A stretch of 53,209 nucleotides of DNA from Streptosporangiaceae bacterium (GTDB lineage Bacteria; Actinomycetota; Actinomycetes; Streptosporangiales; Streptosporangiaceae). The stretch is taken from contig JAFARZ010000051.1 of NCBI GenBank assembly GCA_019245115.1, positions 1 to 53,209 of the forward strand, read 5' to 3'. The notes beneath the pieces were generated by a model. It saw only the letters and a program-made list of their open reading frames with translations, was not told the DNA's origin and ran no database searches. Shown in pieces: positions 37,036 to 46,500 of this stretch; within the stretch, counting starts at the first letter, position 1; each line of letters opens with the position of its first letter. Both the position numbers and the translations under genes were made by a program.

Positions 37036-37300
37036 CCGGCCGTGCTGCGATAGTACGCCGAGCCGAGGGCCGCGTCAGGAGCGCTAGTGCGCAACCGCCG
37101 GTGAGGACAGCCATCACGATCAGCAGCACCCGGTAGTCCACGAGGCTGATCAGCACGGCGCCGGCGGCGATAGAGATGGTCTGCGGGCCGGTGATCGCCA
37201 TGAGTACTGCGGCGTTGACCCGGCCCTGCAGCGCCAGCGGCGAGTAGCGCTGCGCCGCCGTCATGACCGCGACCGGCAGCCACACCGAGCCGATGCCATC
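36998..37300 (-). pseudogene. C-terminal remnant of an MFS transporter
   Basis: On the minus strand a frame reads as the last two membrane helices of a drug-efflux-type MFS protein. Words are WLPVAVMTAAQRYSP, LQGRVNAAVLMAITGPQTISIA and VDYRVLLIVMAVLTGGCALALL (each shortened to fit the style of the family). Upstream of about 37300 the frame loses similarity and has no start or helices 1-10. Its 3' end overlaps the kinase gene. It looks like the stump of a deleted gene. Confidence 0.6.
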
Positions 37301-37394
37301 CAGTGCCGCGCCCGGTTGCCGACCGCGGGAATCCGATCTCCGGACTGCCAGCGGCCTGGAGCCACACCGCCCCTCAACTCCTAAGCGGCCGCCC

Positions 37395-37566
37395 TGGTCC
37401 ACCCAAAATTGGGCGATTTATGTGGATAAGAATGACTATATTTTCCAGCGCTAAGCCAGTTTTTCAAATACTTGTATGCTTAGATTGAGTTTGATTTTTA
37501 GTGCTGCTATGCTTTATCTATCGATGACTTATCGAAGGGGCTTCAATCCGAACGGACGGTGGTTTC
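37395..37566. other. AT-rich island before the HNH gene
   Basis: These 170 bases are strikingly A/T-rich compared with all other parts of the window. They contain a CCCAAAATTGGG palindrome at about 37402-37413, TTTTTCAAATACTTGTATGC, and several T runs. The contrast in base composition suggests acquired DNA or a silenced promoter bound by a Lsr2-type xenogeneic silencer. Confidence 0.7.
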
Positions 37567-39390
37567 ATGGTCCAGGGCCCGTCCCCCGGTCATGGCGAAG
37601 ACGGCGAAGAGCTGCCTGGTTCCTCGCCGTCTTCGCCTGCTGGGGGCGGCGGGCGGGATGAAGCCGGGGCAGGGCGGACGCGACGCCCGGATGAGGCGGC
37701 GGGGTTCGCGGATGGGGCGGCGGCTGATGTGCTGGCGCCGGGTCCGCAGCTGGCCGGGCTGCTGCACGCGGTGGCCGGGACGGACGGGGCGGCGCTGGGC
37801 ACGCTCACCGAGGCCGAGGTGCTCGGGGTGGTCGCGGCGGCCCGACGGATGGCGGCATGGGGAGCGTGGGCGGAGACCGTCGCCTTGGCCGAGTTCGGCC
37901 AGCGGCGGGCCGCGCCCGGAGAGCCGGCCGGGGTATCCCGGGGTGCCGCCGATGAGATCGGCTGGAAGAACCGGATGACCTGGCAATCCGCCGCGGACCG
38001 GATGGCCCGTGCCTGCGCCACCGCCGAGCGGCTGCCGTGCACCCTGGCCGCCCTGCGGGACGGCCGGATCGATCCCGGGTGCCTGACCATGATCGCCGAC
38101 TTGACCAGCGTCCTGACCCCCGAGGACGTGGCCGAGGCCGACCGGCTGCTCGCCGAAGCCGCCGCGCACAAGACGTACGGTGAGCTGCGGGCCGCGGCGG
38201 CCCGGCTGGTGATGCGCCTGGACCCCGACGCGGTCCGCCGCCGCAAGGAAGAAGCCGCCAAACGCGACGCCCACGTGCGGCTGTTCCGCGAGGACAGCGG
38301 CAACGCCGGGCTGATGGCGCGAGAACTGCCAGCCGCCGACGCGCTGGCATCCTGGCAGCACATCGAGCAGCGCGCCCTGGACCTCCGCGCCGCCGGCGTC
38401 GAGGGCAGCCTACGCGAGCTGCGCGTGCTGGCCACCCTCGACCTGCTCCAGGAACGCGACACCCGCGACAGCCTGCCCCCGCCTGGCGAAGCCAGCGGCC
38501 CGCCCGGAGACAGTGACCCCGGCGTGGGCAGCGGCCCGGATGACGGGTCCGATGAGGACGGCAGGTCAGCCGATCCCGGATCGGGTGGGCCAGCCGGAGC
38601 AGGCGAGGGCGATGCGCCCGCTGGGGACGGTGCCGCCAGCTCGCGCCGGGACGGCAGGAACAAACGGGGCCACAGGAACAGACGGAGGAGCAGCGGGAAC
38701 GGGCAGGGCGGCGGCACGGGGCTGGCTGCGCAGCCGGTCATCGTGATCCCGTGGGAGGCCCTGGCTGGCGGACCGTCCGGGCCGGGCGAAATCCCCGGGT
38801 TCGGGATGCTGGACCCGGAGACTGCGCGGGACCTGCTCGCCGCCGCGTGCCGGAACGCGCAGACCAGGGCTTGCGTGACTATCCTCGGACCGGACGGCAC
38901 CGCCCGCTTCCATGGCTGCGCCCCCGGTCGGCCCGATTTCGGCGAATATCTCGCAAAACGGACCACAAGAGCGAGAGCCGGACCGGAGCGATCCGAGCCC
39001 GGCGCCACCAATACGACAGCCGCGGAGCTGATCCGTCGGCTGAGAGTCCGGCTCGTTCCGATCACCCGGGACACGTGCGGGCACCAGCATGCCGAGCCGG
39101 GCTACACGCCCAGCCGACGGCTGCGGCACCTGGTCAGCGCCCGCAACACCACGTGCACCGCGCCCGGATGCGGGGCAGCCGCGTCCAAGTGCGATCTGGA
39201 CCACACCATAGCTTGGGACAAAGGTGGCATCACCTGCGAATGTGATCTCGCGCCATTGTGCCGTCACCACCATCGGGTAAAACAAAATAACGATTGGCGG
39301 CTCGAACAGCCGGAACCGGGTCTCCTGACCTGGCGGACACCGGCCGGACTGGAATACACCACTGGGCCAACCGACTACCGAGCCGCTTAA
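37567..39390 (+). CDS. DUF222 / HNH endonuclease protein (13E12-type)
   Basis: This 607-residue protein has an N-terminal DUF222 domain (about 50-270, for example VLGVVAAARRMAAWGAWAE and RIDPGCLTMIADLT). A disordered Gly/Asp/Arg linker (about 290-390) follows. The C-terminal HNH nuclease has zinc and catalytic residues in CTAPGCGAAASKCDLDHTI, WDKGGITCECDLAPLCRHHH and RVKQNNDW. This family (REP13E12-like) is present in many copies in actinomycete genomes and behaves like a selfish or mobile gene; its biochemical role is unknown. The AT-rich upstream island and MFS remnant support recent arrival. The ATG start has GGACGGTGG 5 bases upstream. Confidence 0.88.
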   Translation: MVQGPSPGHGEDGEELPGSSPSSPAGGGGRDEAGAGRTRRPDEAAGFADGAAADVLAPGPQLAGLLHAVAGTDGAALGTLTEAEVLGVVAAARRMAAWGAWAETVALAEFGQRRAAPGEPAGVSRGAADEIGWKNRMTWQSAADRMARACATAERLPCTLAALRDGRIDPGCLTMIADLTSVLTPEDVAEADRLLAEAAAHKTYGELRAAAARLVMRLDPDAVRRRKEEAAKRDAHVRLFREDSGNAGLMARELPAADALASWQHIEQRALDLRAAGVEGSLRELRVLATLDLLQERDTRDSLPPPGEASGPPGDSDPGVGSGPDDGSDEDGRSADPGSGGPAGAGEGDAPAGDGAASSRRDGRNKRGHRNRRRSSGNGQGGGTGLAAQPVIVIPWEALAGGPSGPGEIPGFGMLDPETARDLLAAACRNAQTRACVTILGPDGTARFHGCAPGRPDFGEYLAKRTTRARAGPERSEPGATNTTAAELIRRLRVRLVPITRDTCGHQHAEPGYTPSRRLRHLVSARNTTCTAPGCGAAASKCDLDHTIAWDKGGITCECDLAPLCRHHHRVKQNNDWRLEQPEPGLLTWRTPAGLEYTTGPTDYRAA

Positions 39391-39413
39391 CGGCAGACCC
39401 AGGATCCATATAC

Positions 39414-39448
39414 CGCGGGCGGTGCCTTGTGTGGACGCACCGCCCGCG
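39414..39448. terminator. Bidirectional terminator hairpin
   Basis: A 12-bp perfect stem (39414-39425 and 39437-39448, 11-base loop) stands between the convergent HNH and transglycosylase-like genes. It probably ends both transcripts. Confidence 0.7.
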
Positions 39449-39477
39449 ATCCCTCACCTCGGGAAGGGACTGACGGC

Positions 39478-40260
39478 TTAGTACCAGCCGTCACTTTCTT
39501 CGTGTGCCCATGCCGCGCAAGGAGATCCATAGATTTCCTTGATGTATCCGAGGCCCCACTTAATCTGAGTAGCAGCGTTGGTCTGCCAGTCCGCTCCGGC
39601 GCCTGCCATCTTGGAGCCGGGGAGCGACTGGGGAATGCCATAGGCGCCGGAGCCGGCGTTGTACGCGGTTACCTCCCAGCCGCTCTCTCGCTGCCACAGC
39701 GGCTGCAGGCAGGACATCTGGTTGCTCGGCCAGCCGAACTGGCTCAGCATCGCCTGGGCGATCTGCTCGGGCGAACCGGTCGGTGCCGGGCTCGTCGTCT
39801 GCCGCTGCGCCGACTGCCGGACCTGGTGTCGTGACGCCTGGGTGGCCTGGTGTCGTGCCTGCTTGGCGGCAGCTTGCGCCGCTTGAGCGGCTAGCGCCTG
39901 CTTCGCGGCGGCGGCTCGCTGGGTTGCCTGGTGGGCAGCCCGCTGGGCAGTGAGCTGGCTGGCCACGTTCAGCTTGGCCGTTATCTGAGCCGCTTTGGCG
40001 GCGTTGATGTGGTCCGCCTGCGGCGTCGTGGCGTAGCCGGGCCGCTCAGCCGCCAGGGAGGCAACAGCCTGGTTGAGCGTCACCGTGTCCGCGGCACGGG
40101 CCGGCGCGCCTCCACTCGGCCCGGTCAGCGCCGTCGCCGTTCCGGCGGAAAGCGCGGCGCAGGCCGAGGCCAAAGCCATGCGCTTCAATCGATTGCGGTG
40201 AGTTTTCCTGTGCTGAGACAAAAGCACTCTTCTGTTACGCGTTGTTACGCGATGTTTCAC
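39478..40260 (-). CDS. Secreted lytic transglycosylase-like protein, paralog 1
   Basis: This 260-residue exported protein has an N-terminal signal sequence (LKRMALASACAALSAGTATAL) and an Ala/Gln/Arg-rich helical middle (about 75-150). The C-terminal domain of about 85 residues resembles aggregation-promoting-factor / SLT-like muralytic domains. It has CLQPLWQRESGW (with the likely catalytic Glu), GAYGIPQSLPG, DWQTNAATQIKWGLGYI and SPCAAWAHEE. Two Cys probably form a disulfide. It is 45% or so identical by eye in this domain to the neighbour at 40689. GTG at 40260 or an internal ATG at 40179 are possible starts. A Crp-like palindrome lies upstream. Confidence 0.82.
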   Translation of the reverse strand: MKHRVTTRNRRVLLSQHRKTHRNRLKRMALASACAALSAGTATALTGPSGGAPARAADTVTLNQAVASLAAERPGYATTPQADHINAAKAAQITAKLNVASQLTAQRAAHQATQRAAAAKQALAAQAAQAAAKQARHQATQASRHQVRQSAQRQTTSPAPTGSPEQIAQAMLSQFGWPSNQMSCLQPLWQRESGWEVTAYNAGSGAYGIPQSLPGSKMAGAGADWQTNAATQIKWGLGYIKEIYGSPCAAWAHEESDGWY

Positions 40261-40380
40261 CCCTGATCGCTCAGGACGGGATCGGCACGTGGATGTGACG
40301 CGGGGCAGGGCGTCGGGCAGCTAGTGGCTGCTGTCACACGGGCGGGGGTGCTGTCGGCAATCAACCATGCCTGATCACAA

Positions 40381-40424
40381 TGAGTGCTGTGACCGAATTC
40401 TGGTGACGTAGGTCACAACACTCA
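40381..40424 (-). promoter_or_regulatory. Crp-like operator within a long inverted repeat
   Basis: Outer arms 40381-40394 and 40411-40424 (TGAGTGCTGTGACC and its complement) match at 13 of 14 positions. Overlapping the right arm, TGTGACCTACGTCACC fits the Crp consensus TGTGA-N6-TCACA with one change. Crp controls resuscitation-type muralytic genes in mycobacteria and streptomycetes, so control of the gene starting at 40260 is plausible. Confidence 0.55.
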
Positions 40425-40640
40425 TCTCGCGAACAGCGGGGCTGTGGAGAATCCCTTGCCCCCATAGGCATTTCAGCGCGTTAGCGAGCAGCCAAATTTA
40501 GGTCTATGGCGAAACTCACACTGGTTCGCAAAGCGCCCATTAGCGCCATCTGAGGATGACATCGGACACGTGCATCGCAAACGCTGGCAACCATTTGCGT
40601 GATTGCGCCGTTACATAGTGCGGCAGCGCTCGCACTGAAG

Positions 40641-40678
40641 TATCCAGTCAGATACAGATAGCATCCAGTCAGATACAG
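40641..40678. repeat. Direct repeat at end of paralog 2
   Basis: ATCCAGTCAGATACAG occurs twice, starting at 40642 and 40663, with a 21-bp period, just after the stop of the second transglycosylase-like gene. The remaining intergenic bases 40425-40640 are AT-richer and hold no visible gene. Confidence 0.75.
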
Positions 40679-40688
40679 GGAGCCATTC

Positions 40689-41366
40689 TCAGTAGTAGTT
40701 GTTGGCTTCCTCGAAAGCCCAGGCCGAGCAGGGAGTGCCGTACTGCTCCTTGATGTAGCCGAGGCCCCAGCGGATCTGGGTTGCCGGGTTGGTCTGCCAG
40801 TCGGGACCTGCGCTGGCCATCTTGTAACCGGGCAAAGCCTGCGGGATGCCGAAGGCACCGCTCGGGTTCTCCGCGACGTACGACCAGCCGCTCTCACGTT
40901 CCCACAGGTCACGCAGGCAGCCGAAATAGGTCGTCGGGCTGAACCCGAAGCTGCCCATCATATTGTACGCGATGGACTGGGCCGTGTTCGGGTTGGGCGG
41001 GGCCGAAGCCACATAGGTGATGCCGGTTGATGTGGACGGGGCCGATCCTGGATTCGACGCGGCGACCTGGCCGGGAGAGGCGAGCTTGGGCTTGGTCACC
41101 ACGGTGAGGGTGCCTGCCGCGGCGCTCATGGCGATCATCTGCTGGCGTTCGTCCTCCAGCACGGCCATGGCGTGCGAGTCGGGTATGGCGGCGATGGCGG
41201 CGGCCGCCCCGCTACCACCGGGACCAGGGGAGAACACGTAGGCGCCGACCGCGACGGCGATGACCGCTATCGCGGCGATCACGGCGGCCGGGAAGACAAT
41301 ACCGGTACGCCGGATCAGGCTCCGTTTCCGTCGAGAGCTGCGAGCCCCAGTCCCGTGTCGCGACAA
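40689..41366 (-). CDS. Membrane-anchored lytic transglycosylase-like protein, paralog 2
   Basis: This 225-residue protein has a basic N-terminus (RSSRRKRSLIRR), a membrane anchor (VFPAAVIAAIAVIAVAVGAYVF), a linker, and the same C-terminal muralytic domain as its neighbour (CLRDLWERESGW, GAFGIPQALPG, KMASAGPDWQTNPATQ, CSAWAFEE). AAAGGA lies 5 bases before the TTG at 41366, which makes this rare start likely. The frame is open further upstream to 41501 without a good site. Tandem position with paralog 1 indicates local duplication with divergent anchoring. Confidence 0.82.
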   Translation of the reverse strand: MSRHGTGARSSRRKRSLIRRTGIVFPAAVIAAIAVIAVAVGAYVFSPGPGGSGAAAAIAAIPDSHAMAVLEDERQQMIAMSAAAGTLTVVTKPKLASPGQVAASNPGSAPSTSTGITYVASAPPNPNTAQSIAYNMMGSFGFSPTTYFGCLRDLWERESGWSYVAENPSGAFGIPQALPGYKMASAGPDWQTNPATQIRWGLGYIKEQYGTPCSAWAFEEANNYY

Positions 41367-41651
41367 GGCATTCCTTTCCGAGCCGAAGCAGGCATGGCTC
41401 GCGTTGCACACGTACCGCTGGCGCCTCAGAATGCCAGAAAGACGAGGCCGACGCCCGGCACTTCGGCAAGAAAATCCACGGCCGGCACCCCGCCGCGGCA
41501 ATCACGAGCCGGTAAACACGGCAATCCGAGCAGCCCGGCACCGCGAGGCTGACACCCTGCGCGACCACACGGCAACCGTTTTCCCTCTTGTGCGAAGAAG
41601 CCAGGAGCTGTCCACTTGAGTCCAATGTTGTCGCGAACCGAAGGGACCGTC

Positions 41652-43454
41652 GTGAGAAGGATGTTCAGACGCGCGCCCGGGCGCTGGCCCAGCGGCGCGG
41701 TGATTGCGATAGCGGGGGGCATCGCCGCGGCTACGGTGATCGCCCCCACGGTGATCGCTCCCGCCGCGCACGCGCGTCCCGCAACCCCCGCAGCGAAGCA
41801 CAGCGCAGTTCAAGCCAGTGCCGCAACACAAGGCAGTGCCGCAACACAAGGCAGTGCGGCAGCTCAAGCCAGTGCCGCAACACAAGGCAGTGCGGCAACA
41901 CAAGGCAGTGCCGCAACCGAAGACCGGCAAACAGCACCTATCGTTAACTGGGGCCTCAGCGGCACCGCCAGCGCGACCAACGCCGAATCCAGCAACCCGG
42001 CGGCGAACGCGATCGACGGCGACGCCGGCACCAAATGGTGCACATCAAGCTGGACCGGCACGCTGACTGTCGACCTCGGGCAGGTCAGGACGCTCACGGA
42101 CCTGGGCATCACGCTGGATGCCAGCAGCCCTTCGGCCTCGGCAACGATCCAGCTGGCGGCCACGTCGGGCAACTGGCAGCAGATACGCGCTCTGCGTGAC
42201 ATCGCACTGGATCCGGGCAACCCCATGTACTTCCCGCTGCCGTCGACCGTCCAGGCTCGGTACGCCAGCCTGACCGTCTTCAGCGACACCGGCGCGGATG
42301 TGTGCGTGGGCGAGTTCCGCGCCTTCGGCCCGGATCCCGCGGCGTCCGGTATGTACGAAGGCGGCGACCTCTCCTTCACCCCGCAGGAACTCGCCGCCGG
42401 TGCGACCTTCACCTACCAGGGCCGGCCCGGTACGCCGGTGACGATCATGCGCGAGGCGGGCGCCAACTACGTGCGCATGCGGCTGTGGGTGAACCCGCCA
42501 GCCGGATACAGCGACCTGGCCACCGATCTCTCCCTGGCCCGGCGGGTGCACGAAGCCGGGATGAAGATCTACCTAGACATCATGTACTCCGACTTCTGGG
42601 CGGACCCGCAGCACCAGGACATCCCCGCGGCATGGCAGGGCCAGGATCTCGCCCAGCTCACCGCTACCGTCAAGTCCTACACCCAGCAGGTGATCTCCGC
42701 GTTCGCCCAGCAGGGAACGCCGGCGGACATCGTGTCGATCGGCAATGAGATCCGCAACGGCATCCTGTGGCCGATCGGCGAGGTCAACTGCACGAACTGC
42801 GGCGGGTGGAACAACCTCGCCCAGCTGCTCAAGGCCGGAGTGGCGGGCGCCCAGGCCGGCAATCCGAACGGCCACAAGCTGCTGATCATGATGCACTACG
42901 ACCAGGGCGGCAACAGCGCGCTGAGCACGGCTTTCTACAGCCAGCTGACCTCACTGGGCGTGCCGTTCGACGTGATCGGGCTGTCCTATTACCCGTTCTT
43001 CCACGGCGCCATTTCGGCGATGCGCGCCAACGTCGACTCGCTCGCGGCGAAGTTCGGCAGGCCGATCATCATCGCCGAGACGCAGTACGCGTGGACGCTG
43101 GCCAATGGCAACTCACCGCTCGGCGACAGCACCGGCGACTTCGTCTGGCAGACCAGCCAGCTCTCCCCCGGCTATCCGGCCAGCCCGGGCGGCCAGCTCT
43201 CGTTCGTCACAGACGAGCTGTCCATCCTGGCCCAGATCCCCGGCGGCCTCGGCGCCGGGCTGTTCTACTGGGCGCCGGACTGGATTCCCGGCGTGCCGTG
43301 GACACCGGGCCCGGGCATCGGCTCGCCGAACGTCAACCTCACGCTGTTCAACTTCGAGGGCGCCGCGCTGCCCTCGATCGGCATCTTCCAGAACCCGGCG
43401 GCCGTGTGCGAACGGAACTCTCCCGGCAGTTCCCCGTGCGTAGTCGGCGGCTAA
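41652..43454 (+). CDS. GH53 endo-beta-1,4-galactanase with discoidin-type domain
   Basis: This secreted enzyme cuts beta-1,4-galactan side chains of plant pectin. GAAGGGA precedes the GTG at 41652. The signal peptide (GAVIAIAGGIAAATVIAPTVIA) is followed by a repeat-rich linker (about 50-92), a F5/8 type C / CBM32-like domain (about 95-235) and a GH53 catalytic barrel (about 240-600). GH53 marks are GGDLSF, GANYVRMRLWVNP, YLDIMYSDFWADP, the acid/base Glu in SIGNEIRNG and the nucleophile Glu in IIAETQYAW. The 600-residue protein looks complete. Confidence 0.9.
   Translation: MRRMFRRAPGRWPSGAVIAIAGGIAAATVIAPTVIAPAAHARPATPAAKHSAVQASAATQGSAATQGSAAAQASAATQGSAATQGSAATEDRQTAPIVNWGLSGTASATNAESSNPAANAIDGDAGTKWCTSSWTGTLTVDLGQVRTLTDLGITLDASSPSASATIQLAATSGNWQQIRALRDIALDPGNPMYFPLPSTVQARYASLTVFSDTGADVCVGEFRAFGPDPAASGMYEGGDLSFTPQELAAGATFTYQGRPGTPVTIMREAGANYVRMRLWVNPPAGYSDLATDLSLARRVHEAGMKIYLDIMYSDFWADPQHQDIPAAWQGQDLAQLTATVKSYTQQVISAFAQQGTPADIVSIGNEIRNGILWPIGEVNCTNCGGWNNLAQLLKAGVAGAQAGNPNGHKLLIMMHYDQGGNSALSTAFYSQLTSLGVPFDVIGLSYYPFFHGAISAMRANVDSLAAKFGRPIIIAETQYAWTLANGNSPLGDSTGDFVWQTSQLSPGYPASPGGQLSFVTDELSILAQIPGGLGAGLFYWAPDWIPGVPWTPGPGIGSPNVNLTLFNFEGAALPSIGIFQNPAAVCERNSPGSSPCVVGG
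41816..41923 (+). repeat. 18-bp tandem repeat in the GH53 linker
   Basis: Six units of CAGTGCCGCAACACAAGG or close variants encode alternating SAATQG hexapeptides. It links signal peptide and binding domain and is prone to length change. Confidence 0.9.
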
Positions 43455-43480
43455 CCCCCGGTTAACTGACAAAGCGGACG

Positions 43481-43523
43481 ACCGGCCGGCATGGCAGCCC
43501 GCGAAATGTCACTGCCGGCCGGT
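43481..43523. terminator. Hairpin between GH53 and SNF2 genes
   Basis: Perfect 11-bp arms (43481-43491 and 43513-43523, ACCGGCCGGCA) enclose a 21-base loop. It follows the GH53 stop and ends 11 bases before the SNF2 start, so it may serve as terminator and also affect the next gene. Confidence 0.6.
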
Positions 43524-43534
43524 AGTCTCCCGCC

Positions 43535-46500
43535 ATGCGCGTAGAGCTACTTGGCTTGGAGCCGGATTCGCTCGCGGACATAGTCGGCGAGGAGTGCTAC
43601 GAACTGGCGCTGCGCTATGTCCGCGACGGCGCCGTGACCCAGCAGGTATGGGTCGATGAGCAGAACGCGCTGTGCGGCATAGTCCGCGGACGGCACGGTG
43701 GTTTCTATACGCCCGCGGTCTATTTCACGTCGGGCGCCCGGGTCACGGTCAGCGGCGCGCAATGCAGCTGCACGTCCCGGTGGGGATGCGAGCACGCCGC
43801 GGCGCTGCTGCTGTCGGCGGTCCGCCCCCCGGACGGCGGGGACACGAATGCCGGGGCGGCGTGGGAACGGTCGCTGGAGGAGCTGCTGACCGCGAGCGAC
43901 GGCACAGCGAGCGACGGCGCCGCGGGTTACGGCGCCGCGGCCGGGACGCCGCTGGCCGTCGAGCTCAGCCTGGCTGGGCCGAGCCTGATGGCGCGCCTGG
44001 TCCAGCCGGGAAAGAACGGGGGATGGATCTACGGCTCACTTAGCTGGGCCAAGCTGGACAACTACGACTATCACGGCGGCTACCGACGCTCCCACGTCCG
44101 GCTGTTGCGAGAGATGCTGGCGCTGCACCGGACCCGCGTCAACCAGTCGTACTACTACTACTCCTACGGCGACGAGCGGCAGATCGAGCTGACCGCGTTC
44201 CAGTCACCCAGGCTGTGGCCGCTGCTCGACGAGGCACGGGACGCCGGCCTGCGGCTGCTGCGGGCCGGCCGCCGTGAACCGATGGACCAGCACCGCGAGG
44301 CCGAGCTCTGCCTGGACGTGACCGGCCGCGACGCCCTCCTGATCGCTCCGGTGATCCGCCTGGCCGGAGACGACCGGCCCGTGGTCGCCGTCGCCTTCAT
44401 CGGGGACGATGGCCACGGTGTCGTGTACACCGACAGCGCCGGGCGCTTCCAGCTGGCCCGGCTGGCCCGGCCGGTGCCGGACAGCATTCAGCGGCTGGCG
44501 CTGGGCGGCGGCCACCTGCAGGTTCCCGACACCGAGGCGTTCCGCACCCGGTACTACCCGCGACTGCGGCGGACCGCGACGCTGATCTCCTCCGACGGAT
44601 CCTTCGCCCCGCCGGAGATCTCCGAGCCGACCCTGGTGGTCCAGGCCAGCTACGGTGACGATCACGACGTCGAGCTCGGCTGGGAGTGGCTGTACCAGGT
44701 CGGCGGCAACGAGTTCCGCCTGCCACTGCACGAGGGGTCGCCGCACGGGGGTCAGCACGGCAGCGACTACCGCGACCCCGCCGCCGAGCGCGCGGTGCTG
44801 GAGAGCCTCCCGTCCGGGCCCAGGCCGGGCACGCTCAGCGGCCTGGACACCATGCGGTTCACCACCGAACTGCTACCGCTGCTGCGAAGCCAGCCCGGCG
44901 TCGCGGTCGAGGTCAGCGGCACGCCCGCCGACTATCGTGAGGCCGCCGCCCGGATCGGCGTCTCGACCGACGAGCGGGCCGGAGACACCGACTGGTTCGA
45001 TCTCGGCGTGACGATCACCGTCGAGAACCACGATGTTCCGTTCGCCGAGGTGTTCAAGGCGCTCAGCCGCGGTGACACCCACCTGCTGCTGGCCGACGGC
45101 GCGTACTTCAGCCTGGAGAAGCCGGAGCTACAGGCCCTGCAGAAGCTGATCGAAGAGGCCCGGGCCCTCCAGGACAAGGAGGACGGCCCGCTCAAGATCA
45201 GCCGCTTCCAGGTCTCGCTGTGGGACGAACTGGCCGCCCTCGGCGTGGTCAGCCGCCAGGCGGCGGCGTGGAGCGAGGGCCTGCTGTCGCTGCGCGGCGC
45301 GGCGGACCCCCACGCGTCTGAACCGCCGCGCGCGATCAACGCCCGGCTGCGCCCCTACCAGCTCGACGGCTTCCAGTGGCTGGCGTTCCTGTGGCGGCAT
45401 CGCCTCGGCGGGATCCTGGCCGATGACATGGGCCTGGGCAAGACGTTGCAGACGCTGACGTTGATCAGTCACGCCAAGGAGGGGGCTGCCAAGGAAGGGC
45501 ACGCGCAGGCCAGCCGACCTTTTATTATCGTCGCGCCGACCAGCGTGGTGCCCAACTGGGCAGCCGAGGCGGCGAAATTCGCCCCGGACCTCACCGTCGA
45601 GACGATCACCAGCCGGGCCCAGCGGATCGGCGAGCTGGCCCGGACCGCGGACGCGATCGTCACGTCCTACACCCTGCTCCGCCTGGACTTCGAGGAGTAC
45701 GCGGACCTCGAATGGAGCGGGCTGATCCTCGACGAGGCGCAGTCGGTCAAGAACCACCAGTCGCAGATCTACCAGTGCGCCCGCAAGCTGCCCGCTCCGT
45801 TCAAGGTCGCGATCACCGGTACCCCGATGGAGAACAACCTGATGGAGCTGTGGTCGCTGCTGTCGATCACCGCTCCGGGCCTGTTCCCCCATCCGGCCAG
45901 GTTCAAGGAGTACTACGTCCAGCCCATCGAGAAGAAGGGCGACGCCGAGCTCCTGGCCCAGCTCAAACGCCGGATCCGCCCGCTGATCATGCGCCGGACC
46001 AAGGAGCAGGTCGCCAAGGACCTGCCACCCAAGCAGGAGCAGATCCTCGAGGTCGAACTCCACCCGAAGCACCGCAAGATCTACCAGACCCACTTGCAGC
46101 GGGAACGGCAGAAGGTGCTGGGCCTGCTCGGCGACCTGAACGCGAACCGGTTCACTATCCTGCGTTCGCTCACCCTGCTCCGCCAGCTCAGCCTGCACCC
46201 GGCGCTCATCGACACGGTGCACGGCGACGTCCCGTCGGCCAAGATCGACACGCTGATCGATCAGATCCGGGACGTCGTCGGCGGCGGCCACCGCGCGCTG
46301 GTGTTCAGCCAGTTCACCGGTTTCCTCACCCACGTCCGCATCCGGCTGGCCGCGGCCGGGATCCAGTACTGCTACCTGGACGGATCGACCCGTGACCGCA
46401 CCGGCGTGCTGAAGGCGTTCAAGGACGGGACCGCGCCGGTGTTCCTGATCAGCCTGAAGGCAGGCGGCTTCGGCCTCAACCTGACCGAGGCCGACTACTG

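Noticed and set aside
40261..40480. Cyclic di-AMP (ydaO-type) riboswitch upstream of the muralytic gene
   Set aside because: Such switches often precede rpf-type genes, but the conserved G-rich core motifs are not present here; only the Crp-like palindrome is.
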